Shown: one piece after another, positions 1 to 7,698 of the stretch
Position numbering within the stretch: position 1 is the first letter of the stretch
Layout of the letters: each line of letters begins with the position of its first letter
Assembly: GCA_020849725.1 (NCBI GenBank)
Contig: JADLAZ010000038.1
Location: 1 to 41,878 of the forward strand
Source of the DNA: Chloroflexota bacterium
GTDB taxonomy: Bacteria > Chloroflexota > Chloroflexia > Thermomicrobiales > JADLAZ01
Direction: 5' to 3'
DNA: 41,878 nucleotides
The notes under the pieces: model-generated
The model's database searches: none
The model's input: the letters and a program-made list of their open reading frames with translations, nothing else
Told to the model about the DNA's origin: nothing
Program-made: the position numbers and the translations under genes

Positions 1-267
1 GGCGGCTGGCTGACGGGCGCCTGGCTGGGCGAGCGCGAGCCGCGCGCCTGGGCTGGCCTGGCGCTGGTGACTGCCGGCCTGTCGGCGCCGCTGCTGCTGC
101 TGCTGAACGCCTCACTCGGCGCGACCGGGCCGGCGAGCCGCTACGCACCACCTGGCCTGGCGCCTGAGAGCCTCTGGCTGGTGGCGCCGGCGGTCGTGTT
201 GGCCGGGCTGGCCTGCGGTGGGTTGTTGGGGGCCTGGTGGGTGGGCATCGTGCCGCCAGCACGGTGA
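1..267 (+). CDS. C-terminal end of a membrane protein (5' truncated by the window)
   Basis: The frame is open from the first base and stops at 265-267, so only about 88 C-terminal residues are visible. They include a Leu/Ala-rich segment (SAPLLLLLNASLGA) and a second hydrophobic stretch (VAPAVVLAGLACGGLLGAWWVG), which suggests two membrane helices with a short basic tail. The gene converges on cdsA, with one base between the two stop codons. I do not recognise the family. The part resembles the end of a polytopic transporter or permease, but no motif decides it. Confidence 0.55.
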   Translation, partial: GGWLTGAWLGEREPRAWAGLALVTAGLSAPLLLLLNASLGATGPASRYAPPGLAPESLWLVAPAVVLAGLACGGLLGAWWVGIVPPAR

Positions 268-268
268 C

Positions 269-1132
269 CTACCCGACGAAGGTTGCGAAATAGTAGGTCG
301 TCGGCAGCGTAAAGAGCAGGCTGTCGATGCGGTCCAGCACCCCGCCATGCCCGGGAATAGCCGTGCCGGCGTCCTTGACTCCGGTCTGCCGCTTGATCAG
401 CGACTCGGCCAAGTCGCCCACCTGGGCCAGCATGCCCAGGCACGTGCCAAAGATGATCGCCACGGCGACGCCAACCGGCAGGGCCAGCACCACGGTGCAG
501 GCGACGAAGGCGACCACGGCGGCGATCAGCCCGCCAGCGGCGCCTTCCCAGGTCTTCTTCGGACTGAGGACGGGTATCAGCAGGTGGCGGCCCCAGGTGC
601 GACCAACGAAGAAGGCCGTGGTATCCGTGGCCCAGGTCGTCAGCACCGCCGCCAGTGTCCACCGTAACCCAAGCGAGAGCTGTCCGGTCGCCGGGATCGT
701 CACGAGATCGGTCTGCAGGAACTCACCCAGCGAGGGCGGCTGCGGCAGCGTGCGCAGCAGGACGGCGTGGGCCGCCAGCCAGCCGATGTAGAGGATGCCG
801 GCGACCGACACCGCCCAGTCCTGCATCGTGCCGGTCAGGCTGCGGCGCAGCATGACTGTCAGCAGCGGGCCAATGACAGCCAGCAAGACCGTCTCGCCGA
901 GGAGGCGGCCGGGCGCGCCGAGTTGCGCCACCAGCATGAAGGCGATGACGAGCACGAACCCGAGCAGTCGCGCTGGCGCGTAGCCGGCCTTGCTGACCAT
1001 GGCCATGAACTCGTCGAGCGCCGCCAGGGTGGTGACGAGCGCTGCGGCCAGGAAGATCCAGCCGCCGGCGGCGATGGCCGCCAACGTGCCAATGACGATC
1101 AGCGTGGCGCTGATCGTCCGTTGCCGCAACAC
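269..1132 (-). CDS. cdsA: Phosphatidate cytidylyltransferase
   Basis: CdsA makes CDP-diacylglycerol from phosphatidic acid and CTP at the inner membrane, the entry point to phosphatidylglycerol-type lipids. The 287-residue protein is almost wholly hydrophobic with about seven or eight helices. Its C-terminal part carries the family signature: SLIKRQTGVKDAGTAIPGHG followed by GVLDRIDS, which includes the K-D and the HGG..DR.D residues. The start is GTG, directly after the TAG stop of uppS (TAGGTG), so translation is probably coupled. The frr-uppS-cdsA order is the common bacterial arrangement. Length and signature fit the family, and I see nothing odd. Confidence 0.95.
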   Translation of the reverse strand: MLRQRTISATLIVIGTLAAIAAGGWIFLAAALVTTLAALDEFMAMVSKAGYAPARLLGFVLVIAFMLVAQLGAPGRLLGETVLLAVIGPLLTVMLRRSLTGTMQDWAVSVAGILYIGWLAAHAVLLRTLPQPPSLGEFLQTDLVTIPATGQLSLGLRWTLAAVLTTWATDTTAFFVGRTWGRHLLIPVLSPKKTWEGAAGGLIAAVVAFVACTVVLALPVGVAVAIIFGTCLGMLAQVGDLAESLIKRQTGVKDAGTAIPGHGGVLDRIDSLLFTLPTTYYFATFVG

Positions 1133-1894
1133 CTACACCTCCGCCAGACGGCCAAACTTGCGCTCGCGATTGACGAACGCCGCCACGGCCTCCTCCAGGT
1201 CGGTCGGGCCGAAATCCGGCCAGAGTACCGGCGTGAACCAGTACTCCGCATAGGCGGCCTGCCAGATAAGGAAATTCGAGAGCCGCTGCTCGCCGGCGGT
1301 GCGAATGATCAGGTCGGGATCGGGCAGGTCGGCACTGTCGAGATAGCCAGATACCAGTTGCTCCGAGATCTCATCGTGCGGGAGGCCGTCGATCACCAGC
1401 CGTCGCACCGCGCGCACCAATTCGTCGCGCCCGCCATAGTTGAAGGCCAGCGTCACGTTTAGACCCGTGTTGCCGCCGGTCAAATCGATGGCGTCGACGA
1501 TGGCCGCGCGCAGATCGGCCGATAGGCCCTCCAGGCGTCCGATGTGCCGCAGGCGCACGTTGTTGCGGTGCAACTCCGCCGTCTCGCGCTGGATCACCTG
1601 ACTCAGGATCTGCATCAGTGCCTGCACCTCCTCCTCCGGCCGGGACCAGTTCTCGGTGGAGAAGGCGTAGAGCGTCAGGTGGGAAACCCCGAGCGGAGGG
1701 CAGGCCCGGATGATCGGTCGAATGTTCTCGGTGCCGGCGGCGTGACCCTCCGCGCGCGGCAGTCCGCGGCGCGTGGCCCAGCGGCCGTTGCCATCCATGA
1801 TGATCGCGATGTGCCGTGGCGGCTCGATTCGCCCGTTGCCCATCTCGTCCGCTACCTTCATCGGCGCCGGCGTGGCGCTGGAACCGGCGTGCAT
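1133..1894 (-). CDS. uppS: Isoprenyl (undecaprenyl) diphosphate synthase
   Basis: This is a cis-prenyltransferase that extends farnesyl diphosphate with isopentenyl diphosphate to make the C55 lipid carrier for cell-wall glycans. The N-terminal motif IIMDGNGRWATRRGLPR holds the catalytic Asp and the P-loop-like DGNGRW. FSTENWSRP follows, and near the C-terminus DLIIRTAGEQRLSNFLIWQA and EYWFTPVLWPDF, all standard for the family. The length of 253 residues is normal. The start is uncertain: the first ATG (1894) lacks a good ribosome site, and in-frame ATGs at 1861 and 1843 would also keep all motifs. It lies 33 bases after frr and directly abuts cdsA. Confidence 0.95.
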   Translation of the reverse strand: MHAGSSATPAPMKVADEMGNGRIEPPRHIAIIMDGNGRWATRRGLPRAEGHAAGTENIRPIIRACPPLGVSHLTLYAFSTENWSRPEEEVQALMQILSQVIQRETAELHRNNVRLRHIGRLEGLSADLRAAIVDAIDLTGGNTGLNVTLAFNYGGRDELVRAVRRLVIDGLPHDEISEQLVSGYLDSADLPDPDLIIRTAGEQRLSNFLIWQAAYAEYWFTPVLWPDFGPTDLEEAVAAFVNRERKFGRLAEV

Positions 1895-1927
1895 GGGCGC
1901 CTGTCGCCGCGTCGGGCGCGGTCACGC

Positions 1928-2485
1928 CTAGACACTCATGACCTCCTGCTCTTTGATCTTGCCGATCTCGTCCACCTGCTTGATGTGACGGTCCGTGATG
2001 TCTTGCACGCGGTCCTGGCCGCGCTTCAAGTCGTCCTCAGAGATCAGTTTCTCATGCTCCAGATCGACGAGGTCCTTGATCGCGTCGCGCCGGATATTGC
2101 GCACGGCAACGCGGGCATCCTCACCGTAGCGGTGAACGAGTTTGACCATCTCGCGGCGTCGCTCCTCGGTCAGGGCCGGCACGGCGATGCGCAGCACCGT
2201 GCCGTCGTTCGAGGGGTTGAAGCCCAGATCGGCCTTGCGCAGCGCTTTGTCGATGGCGCCGATCGTCGAGCGATCGTAGGGCTGGACGACCAGCAGCCGC
2301 GCCTCCGGCGCGTTGATGCCGGCCAGTTGCTGCAATGGCACCTGTGTGCCGTAAGCGTCGACCATGACTCGCTCAACCAGGCTCGGCGAGGCACGCCCGG
2401 TGCGGATCGTCATCAGGTCGCGGTGCAGCGCCTCGATCGTCTTGTCCATGCGCTCGGACGATTCTTTAGCCACGTCGTCGATCAT
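1928..2485 (-). CDS. frr: Ribosome recycling factor
   Basis: RRF splits the post-termination ribosome together with EF-G. The 185-residue protein starts [20 protein letters not shown] and contains [20 protein letters not shown], then AINxAxxxxxxGxxP-type residues in the second domain and a C-terminal three-helix bundle ([20 protein letters not shown]). I chose the ATG at 2485 because AGAGGA sits about 7 bases upstream on the minus strand. The same frame stays open for 30 more codons, but these have no RRF similarity. pyrH, the usual upstream neighbour, is not here; small hypothetical genes occupy that position. Confidence 0.95.
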   Translation of the reverse strand: MIDDVAKESSERMDKTIEALHRDLMTIRTGRASPSLVERVMVDAYGTQVPLQQLAGINAPEARLLVVQPYDRSTIGAIDKALRKADLGFNPSNDGTVLRIAVPALTEERRREMVKLVHRYGEDARVAVRNIRRDAIKDLVDLEHEKLISEDDLKRGQDRVQDITDRHIKQVDEIGKIKEQEVMSV

Positions 2486-2599
2486 GGTCCATCCTCTTGG
2501 CTGGGGGCGGGGCGACCCGACACGTGACGGCCGCGTGGCCACGGGCACCGGGAGAGCGTGGATAGTGAAACGCATTGGGTGACGCTTGGCAAGAGGCCA

Positions 2600-2884
2600 T
2601 TAGCGCCGCCATCGACCGCGCCGCAGGGCCGGCACGACGCCGAAGAGCGCTACCAGCGCGATGCCGAGCGCCCCGAAGCCCATCACCATCGGCGGCAGCG
2701 GCCCGATCGCCAGGTTGGCGACCTCCATGCCCAGGTAGCCGATCGCAGCGCTGACCAGCCCGCTCTTCAGGTCGGCCTCATCACGGAAATGGGCCAGCCA
2801 GCCGCGCCCGGCGCGCCCATGGGGGCGATCGGTCGGGTCAAGCTGGGGCTGGGTCGGTTCGGTGGTGTCGGGTGGTTGCAGCAC
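2600..2884 (-). CDS. Small two-helix membrane protein, unknown
   Basis: This 94-residue protein has a GTG start with GGAGAAGG just upstream. The first 30 residues are Pro/Thr/Asp-rich and hydrophilic. Two hydrophobic segments follow (SGLVSAAIGYLGMEVANLAI and VMGFGALGIALVALFGVV), then a strongly basic tail (RRGRWRR) that would stay cytoplasmic. It lies between the 77-residue gene and frr on the same strand, so it may share their transcript. I do not recognise a family. Confidence 0.6.
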   Translation of the reverse strand: MLQPPDTTEPTQPQLDPTDRPHGRAGRGWLAHFRDEADLKSGLVSAAIGYLGMEVANLAIGPLPPMVMGFGALGIALVALFGVVPALRRGRWRR

Positions 2885-2926
2885 AGCCCTTCTCCCTGGC
2901 GCGACGGAGGCGCACGTCGTGCCACG

Positions 2927-3160
2927 CTAGCTGTCGAGTATCACGAACGGCTGCTCGGCCAGACCCTGGGCGCGCACGAAAGCGTAGGCGGCAAAGGCGT
3001 CTGGATGGAACGCCTGTTGCCGCCCGCCCTGGTGTGTTTCGACAAAGGTAAGCCACTGGTCGCCCAAGTGGGTGTATCCGACGCGCAGGCCGTTGGCGAA
3101 CGCCACCAGGCGCTCGCTGCCGTCGAGTGCGGCGATGGCCGCTAGCAGCGCCTGGCTCAC
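2927..3160 (-). CDS. Small soluble protein coupled to the formyltransferase gene, unknown
   Basis: This 77-residue protein has a GTG start that overlaps the TGA stop of the upstream formyltransferase gene (GTGA), a typical translational coupling. The sequence is mixed alpha/beta with two aromatic-rich segments (RVGYTHLGDQWLTFVETHQG and HPDAFAAYAFVRAQG). There is no signal peptide, membrane helix or cysteine motif. The tight coupling suggests a shared role with the formyltransferase, but no function can be assigned. Confidence 0.6.
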   Translation of the reverse strand: MSQALLAAIAALDGSERLVAFANGLRVGYTHLGDQWLTFVETHQGGRQQAFHPDAFAAYAFVRAQGLAEQPFVILDS

Positions 3161-4161
3161 CGGTCGGCGACCGGCTGGGCGGCCGGCGTGTCGAGGCGGC
3201 GGAGCGAGTGTCCCTCAACCGGCCGCACTACCAGCAGGCCGGGGTGACACTGGAGCCAGAGGACGCCAGCGCGCCACTGCCAGGGCAGGCCAAGGTCGCC
3301 GGTCGTGCGGTGCGACACTGCCGCCTGAATGGGGACGCGCCGGCCGTCGACTGGCACGGCCAGGGGGCCGCCATCACCCGCCACGCCGGCGACAAACCGA
3401 TAGGCGGCGCGGGCCGGCCCGTCGAGGGGCACGAGATAGTCGTCCGCGGTCGGCGCGGGGTCATAGGACGCGGCCGCCTCATCCTGCGCGATCGGCTGGG
3501 CCGTGCCGGCGACCAGTGCGCGCGCCGCCTGGATCAGCAAGTGGCCACCCAGCCGGCCGGCCCGCTCGTCAAAGCCGCCGGCAGTCAGACCCACCGGCAG
3601 GGCGATGGGCGCCTGGCGCACGATTGGGCCGGCGTCCAGTGCGGACGTCATCACATGCACGGTCACGCCCGAGCGCGTCAGGCCGTGGCGGAACGCCCAG
3701 AAGCGCGGCGCCGGCCCGCGCCCGCGCGGCAAAAGCGACGGATGGACATTCAGGCCGCCGCACCGAGCGCACGCCAGCAGGCGAGGCGGCAACCGGTGCG
3801 GGAAGCAGGCGACGCCCAGCAGATCGGGATGATAGCCGCCGATGACGGTGACGGTCAGCGGGTCGTCCATCACCGCGACGGCAAGTGCGGGAATACCCCG
3901 CTGCCGAGCCTGCTCGACCACGGTCGGCTCGTGATCCTGGCCGAGGAGCGGCAGCGACCGGCGTAGGGCGCCACGCGGGGCGAGCGCGGTCACGGGTGGC
4001 GCACCCGCCGTCGGCAGCGCCGGCACGACGACCGCAGCGACATCGATGTCCGTGGCGAGCAGGGCGGCAAGCACCAGCGATGAGAAACGGCCGGTCATGC
4101 CAAAGAACACGACGCGGGGCGCGGTCAGGTGCGGTAATGGCGGGGGCGACGATGGTGCCAT
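3157..4161 (-). CDS. Formyltransferase-family protein (methionyl-tRNA formyltransferase-like)
   Basis: The protein has 334 residues from the ATG at 4161. The N-terminal half follows the formyl-THF-dependent transferase fold: a first strand VVFFGMTGRFS, then GGLNVHPSLLPRGRGPAP, which carries the catalytic Asn and His and the SLLPR loop, and SALDAGPIV with the catalytic Asp. The C-terminal part (DDYLVPLDGPARAAYRFVAG, then GRRVPIQAAV) resembles the Fmt C-terminal domain. Sequence around the first strand departs from classical Fmt, so it could be the genome's fmt or a divergent paralogue acting on another amine such as a nucleotide sugar. The in-frame extension upstream to 4329 has no family similarity and would run into the divergent yggX-like gene. 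Confidence 0.8.
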   Translation of the reverse strand: MAPSSPPPLPHLTAPRVVFFGMTGRFSSLVLAALLATDIDVAAVVVPALPTAGAPPVTALAPRGALRRSLPLLGQDHEPTVVEQARQRGIPALAVAVMDDPLTVTVIGGYHPDLLGVACFPHRLPPRLLACARCGGLNVHPSLLPRGRGPAPRFWAFRHGLTRSGVTVHVMTSALDAGPIVRQAPIALPVGLTAGGFDERAGRLGGHLLIQAARALVAGTAQPIAQDEAAASYDPAPTADDYLVPLDGPARAAYRFVAGVAGDGGPLAVPVDGRRVPIQAAVSHRTTGDLGLPWQWRAGVLWLQCHPGLLVVRPVEGHSLRRLDTPAAQPVADR

Positions 4162-4166
4162 ACAAT
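4161..4166 (+). promoter_or_regulatory. Possible -10 element for the yggX-like/radical SAM unit
   Basis: TACAAT lies in the short divergent spacer 75 bases before the yggX-like start. The matching -35 region (TGGCGG at 17-base spacing) is poor, so this is only a candidate. Confidence 0.3.
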
Positions 4167-4240
4167 CGAGTCTACCACGCAGCCGATCGCGCTCGGCGGC
4201 GGCGCCGCAGTCTGGCAGAGTGGGGAAGCGAGGAGCCTGG

Positions 4241-4600
4241 ATGGCGCGGATGGTGCAGTGCGTCAAGCTGGGACGCGAGTTGCCTGGCCTCGAGCGGCCG
4301 CCCGTGCCGGGTGAGCTTGGCCAGCGCATTTTTGATGAGGTGTCGGCCGAGGCCTGGCAACTGTGGCAGCGACACGCGACGCTGCTGATGAACCACTATG
4401 GCCTGAACATGGCGGATCCGCGCACGCGCCAGTCGCTGCAGGAGGAGATGGAGGAGTTCTTCTTCGGCGAGAACGCACGCGTCCCCGAGGGCTGGGTGGA
4501 CCCGAGCCAGGCTGGGTCGGCCAAGGGTGGTGGCGCGCCAGCAGCCAAGGGCGGTGGTGCACCGGCGGCCAAGGGCGGCGGCGCGCCGCGCAAGGGTTGA
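4241..4600 (+). CDS. YggX-type Fe(II)-trafficking / oxidative damage protection protein
   Basis: Residues 1-85 match the YggX family closely: VQCVKLGRELPGLERPPVPG, then ELGQRIFDEVSAEAWQLWQ, LNMADPRTRQSL and EEMEEFFFGE. The family's conserved Cys (Cys7) is present. In enterobacteria YggX protects Fe-S clusters and labile iron from oxidative damage. The start at 4241 is fixed by AGGAG at 4231-4235. After the YggX domain comes an unusual tail of three near-identical AKGGGAPA units ending in RKG, probably a flexible basic extension. The stop is one base before the radical SAM start, so the two are surely co-transcribed. An iron or Fe-S maintenance protein beside a [4Fe-4S] radical SAM selenoprotein makes functional sense, though this is inferred. 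Confidence 0.85.
   Translation: MARMVQCVKLGRELPGLERPPVPGELGQRIFDEVSAEAWQLWQRHATLLMNHYGLNMADPRTRQSLQEEMEEFFFGENARVPEGWVDPSQAGSAKGGGAPAAKGGGAPAAKGGGAPRKG
4520..4591 (+). repeat. Three tandem 24-base repeats in the tail of the yggX-like gene
   Basis: Units start at 4520, 4544 and 4568, each of the form GCCAAGGGYGGYGGYGCRCC plus four more bases. They encode AKGGGAPA, AKGGGAPA and AKGGGAPR. Differences are mainly at third codon positions, so this is an in-frame protein repeat and not a recent replication slip. Confidence 0.85.
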
Positions 4601-4601
4601 C

Positions 4602-6122
4602 ATGGCCCCGGCTAGCGGGTTGACTGCCGCGATGCAGGGCCGGTGTCTCCAGCCGACGTTGGCGGCGCCGGCCTCGACCGCGGCTGGCGCGGTGCTCCTG
4701 ATCGCGTGCTACGAGCTGGGTCGGCAGCCGCTGAGTCTGGCCTGGCCGCTGGCCTACCTCGAGCGCGCCGGCGTCCAGGCTACCGTCATCGACAGCGCGG
4801 TTGAGCCGCTGACCGACACCGCCCTGCGCGGCGCCCGGCTTATTGCCATCGCCACGCCGATGCACACCGCGTTGCGGTTGGCTGTGCCGATCCTCGAGCG
4901 CGCCCGGCAACTGAATCCGACCGCACATCGACTGGCGTTCGGCCTGTATGCCGTGCTGAATGCCGACTATCTGCTGCGGTCGGGCCTGGTCGACTCGGTC
5001 CTTGGCGGCGAGGTAGAGCAAGATCTCCTGGACCTTGTCGAGCAGGTGATCGGCGCCGGTCCAGGCTCGCCGCCAGCGGCGCTGCTGGCCACCGAGGTGG
5101 TAGGCGATCGTGCAGCTGTGCCCGCGCTGCGCCGCCTCGAACTCGGTGTGCCGCAGCGTGCCGCGCTGCCACCGGCCACGCGCTACGCGCGCCTGCTGTG
5201 GCGCGGCGAGGAGGTTCTGGCCGGGTCGGCCGAGAGTACGCGCGGTTGTCGCCACACCTGCCGTCATTGCCCGCTGACCCCGGTCTACCGCGGTCGATTC
5301 TTTGCCGTGCCGGTCCCAGTCGTCATCGCCGATGTGCGCCAGCAGGTAGAGCAGGGTATCAGCCACATCAGCTTCGGTGACCCCGACTTCCTCAACGGCC
5401 CGACTCACGCGCTTCGGGTGGCGCGCGCCCTCCACGCCGCGTTCCCAGGCGTCACCTTCGATGCCACGGTGAAGATCGAGCACATCATCCGCCACCGCGC
5501 AGCGGTCAGCGAGCTGGCGCGGCTCGGCTGTCTCTTCATCGTGTCGGCCGTCGAATCGCGCAGCGACGAGGTGCTGCGCCGGCTGGACAAGGGCCACACA
5601 CGCGCCGACATCGACGCTGCGCTGGCCATCCTCGATGGCGCGGGTATCGCGCTGCGGCCGTCACTGCTGGCCTTCACCCCCTGGACGACGCCAGATGACT
5701 ACCTGGAGTTGCTGGACTGGGTGCTGGCCGAGGGTCTTGACGAGCATGTCGACCCGGTTCATTTCGCCATTCGGCTGCTCGTGCCGCCTGGCTCGGCCCT
5801 GCTGGACGACCCGGACACCGCGCGCTTTTTCGGCGAGCTGGACGCGGCGAACTTCACCCATGTCTGGCGGCATCCCGACCCGCGCATGGACGAGTTGCAT
5901 CGGACGGTCCTGGCCCTGGTGGAAGCCGCCACGCGCCGGCGTCGACCGGCGGCTGAGACGCTGGTGACGCTGCGGACGGTGGCCGCGGCGCTGGTCGCGC
6001 ATCCCGCGCCAGCGCCGGCGGCGCGTGTGTTGCGGCCGTTGCCGCCGCGACTGACCGAGACCTGGTTCTGTTGAGCGGAGCCAACCGCGGATCAGGTTGA
6101 TCCGCTCCGATCAGCGCACTGA
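4602..6122 (+). CDS. Radical SAM selenoprotein with a CUAEP tail (TGA at 6072-6074 read as Sec)
   Basis: The protein has 506 residues if the TGA at 6072-6074 is decoded as selenocysteine. Residues 30-150 form an alpha/beta domain like the B12-binding fold that precedes many radical SAM cores, but lack the DxHxxG cobalamin motif. The radical SAM motif is Cys216-x3-Cys220-x2-Cys223 (RGCRHTCRHC), which binds the [4Fe-4S] cluster that cleaves AdoMet. ISHISFGDPDFLNGP and IVSAVESRSDEVLRRLDKGH follow the TIM-barrel pattern. Before the TGA the frame reads ETWFC; after it, AEP, twelve further residues and a TGA at 6120-6122. This gives Cys490-Sec491-Ala-Glu-Pro, matching by memory the named family 'CUAEP/CCAEP-tail radical SAM (seleno)protein'. 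An automatic call would stop at 6074 and lose the tail. The substrate is unknown. The start at 4602 is one base after the yggX-like stop; ATG at 4632 is an alternative. Confidence 0.88.
6072..6107 (+). promoter_or_regulatory. Candidate bacterial SECIS element for Sec insertion
   Basis: Directly behind the TGA, GCGGATCA (6087-6094) pairs perfectly with TGATCCGC (6098-6105). The result is an 8-bp stem with the three-base loop GGT, whose first G lies 20 bases after the TGA. Bacterial SECIS hairpins are placed at this distance and need G at the start of the loop. A competing fold pairs GAGCGGA (6073-6079) with TCCGCTC (6101-6107), with CAACC/GGTTG inside. No T-run follows, so it is not an ordinary terminator. 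Confidence 0.75.
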
Positions 6123-6382
6123 GCCACGGTCACCGTGGGCCACCCTCCAATCGATGTCGGTCCGGAGCGCCGCCCCATGCAACGGGAGGGCGGCGCGCGA
6201 CGTTAATACAGTAGTCGCGCTGTGCGGCAGAGTCATCCGTGTTGGTGGCGCGTGCGTACAGTAGATAGGTAGCGGACCGCCGTGACCGACGTCGGCATGG
6301 AGGCGGTGAGAGAATGGTCCCGGTTCGGGCGGTGACGCCGGCCCATCAGGGAGCCAGGCTTGACCAAAACGGGCTATTGTCG
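6123..6382. other. Intergenic stretch between the selenoprotein and the sigma factor promoter
   Basis: I see no gene here. The stretch contains a small palindrome (CCACGG/CCGTGG at 6124-6138), a stronger hairpin at 6167-6196 listed separately, and two copies of TACAGTAG at 6207 and 6257. The two copies are spaced exactly 50 bases apart and could be protein-binding sites or chance. Confidence 0.5.
6167..6196 (+). terminator. Hairpin downstream of the selenoprotein gene, possible terminator
   Basis: GCGCCGCCC (6167-6175) pairs with GGGCGGCGC (6188-6196): nine GC base pairs around a 12-base loop. No T-run follows, so termination would be imperfect or Rho-dependent. Confidence 0.4.
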
Positions 6383-6388
6383 TATACT
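6360..6388 (+). promoter_or_regulatory. Sigma70-type promoter for the sigma factor gene
   Basis: TTGACC (6360-6365) and TATACT (6383-6388) are separated by exactly 17 bases, close to the housekeeping consensus. Transcription would start near 6395, leaving a leader of about 115 bases before the sigma factor ATG at 6509. Confidence 0.75.
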
Positions 6389-6421
6389 ATCGTTGGAAAA
6401 ATAGCGCCCTGTGCTTGTGAG

Positions 6422-6455
6422 AACGCCCGGCACGATCACGATGTGACCGGGCGTT
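6422..6455 (+). promoter_or_regulatory. Structured leader hairpin upstream of the sigma factor gene
   Basis: AACGCCCGG (6422-6430) pairs with CCGGGCGTT (6447-6455). Inside, TCAC (6436-6439) pairs with GTGA (6443-6446) around a GAT loop, with a five-base bulge on the left arm. A short T-run (6454-6456) follows. Its place about 30 bases behind the predicted transcription start suggests an attenuator or an mRNA-stabilising element. Confidence 0.45.
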
Positions 6456-6508
6456 TGCCACCTCTCTCGCGGCTCTGAGCGCGACCCTGACGGGAATTGA
6501 GGGGACAG

Positions 6509-7480
6509 ATGGCTGTTGAGACGCTTGAGGATCTGAAGTTGGATACCGTGGAGCTGCTCGAGATGGAGCCGGTCTCCTTCGATGCTGAGGCGGATGTGCC
6601 GGATGCGCCGCTGCGGGCGCTGGCGACACACCCACTGCTGTCGGCTGAGGAGGAGGTCGCGCTGGCCCGTGCCCTGGCGGCTGGCCGACGGGGGGCGACG
6701 CGGTTGCGCGAGGAGCTGGATCTGTCAGCCACCGAGCGGCGCCGGCTTGAGCGCGAGATCTACAAGGGCGATGAGGCGCGCGAGCGCCTGGTCCGCTTCA
6801 ACCTGCGCCTGGCGCTCTCGATTGCGCGGCGCTATGCCGGTCGGGGTCTGCCGCTGGAAGACCTGATGCAGGAAGGCACACTCGGCCTGCTGCGCGCCGC
6901 TGAGCGCTATGATCCGGACCTGGGCTACCGGTTCTCGACCTACGCGACCTGGTGGATCCGCCAGGCCGTCCGGCGGGCGCTGGTAGAGCAGGGGCGCAGC
7001 GTGCGGCTGCCCGAGCACCTGGTCGGCTTGCTGGGTCGGCTGCAGCGGGCGGCGCTGGTGATCGAGCAGCAGCATGGCCGACCGGCGACGGCGGCCGAGT
7101 TGGCGCAGGCGCTGGAGACGACGGTCGACAAGGTCGAGGCGGCGCTTAAGGCGAGCCTGATGCCGGCGAGCCTGGATGCGCCGGTCACTGAGGACGGCGC
7201 GACGCTGGCCGAAGTGGTCGCTGACGAGGGTCCGACCGCCGGCGAAGTCGCCGAGGATCGTGCCTTGCGGACGGCCGTGCGCGACGCGCTCAACAAGCTC
7301 ACCGACCGGGAACGGCTGGTGATCGAGTTGCGGCACGGGCTGGACGGCAAGCCGCCGCGAACGCTGGCCGAAGTTGGTGAGGCGCTGCACATCAGCCGCG
7401 AGCGGGCACGCCAGCTCGAGGCTCAGGCGCTGCGCAAGCTCCGGCTCGATGGTCGCGACCTGCGCACGTTCGCCGCTTGA
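6509..7480 (+). CDS. RNA polymerase sigma factor, SigA/RpoD-like
   Basis: The protein has 323 residues. An acidic N-terminus (1-35) is followed by region 1.2 (DAPLRALATHPLLSAEEEVA) and region 2 around residues 88-160 (LVRFNLRLALSIARRYAGRG, LEDLMQEGTLGLLRAAERYD, FSTYATWWIRQAVRRAL). Region 3 is around 165-245, and region 4 (DRERLVIELRHGLDG, then TLAEVGEALHISRERARQLE) is near the C-terminus. There is no region 1.1, so it is either the short primary factor of this lineage or a group 2 relative. I chose ATG 6509 with GAGGGG upstream over the in-frame TTG at 6497. A strong promoter and hairpin leader precede it and a classic terminator follows, so it is probably monocistronic. Confidence 0.93.
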   Translation: MAVETLEDLKLDTVELLEMEPVSFDAEADVPDAPLRALATHPLLSAEEEVALARALAAGRRGATRLREELDLSATERRRLEREIYKGDEARERLVRFNLRLALSIARRYAGRGLPLEDLMQEGTLGLLRAAERYDPDLGYRFSTYATWWIRQAVRRALVEQGRSVRLPEHLVGLLGRLQRAALVIEQQHGRPATAAELAQALETTVDKVEAALKASLMPASLDAPVTEDGATLAEVVADEGPTAGEVAEDRALRTAVRDALNKLTDRERLVIELRHGLDGKPPRTLAEVGEALHISRERARQLEAQALRKLRLDGRDLRTFAA

Positions 7481-7519
7481 CTGCCCGCGGCTAGCGTCTG
7501 ACAACCGATCGACCAGGAA

Positions 7520-7556
7520 AACGGGGAGCTGGCGAGCGCCGGCTCCCCGTTGTTGT
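7520..7556 (+). terminator. Rho-independent terminator after the sigma factor gene
   Basis: AACGGGGAGC (7520-7529) pairs with GCTCCCCGTT (7542-7551), with GGC/GCC pairing further inside. TGTTGT continues after it, and the As before the left arm could also support termination on the other strand. Confidence 0.8.
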
Positions 7557-7698
7557 GCCCGGCGCTCGTTCGGTGACGGACCTGTCACCTGCCGCCGCCG
7601 GCCCGTCATCTGGCTGTCACGCCAGCGGCGTACGCTATCAGCAGACCCGGATGAGGCCGTGGGCGGTCACGGTTCCGGGCACCGCCGAGGAGGCCGAC

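Noticed and set aside
4263..5597. Long open minus-strand frame of 444 codons
   Set aside because: It runs antisense across the YggX-like and radical SAM genes, both of which have clear family motifs. It is an effect of high GC with few stop codons.
6087..6105. Hairpin behind the TGA as a simple transcription terminator
   Set aside because: No T-run follows, and the hairpin lies inside an extended frame that spells CUAEP. A SECIS element explains it better.
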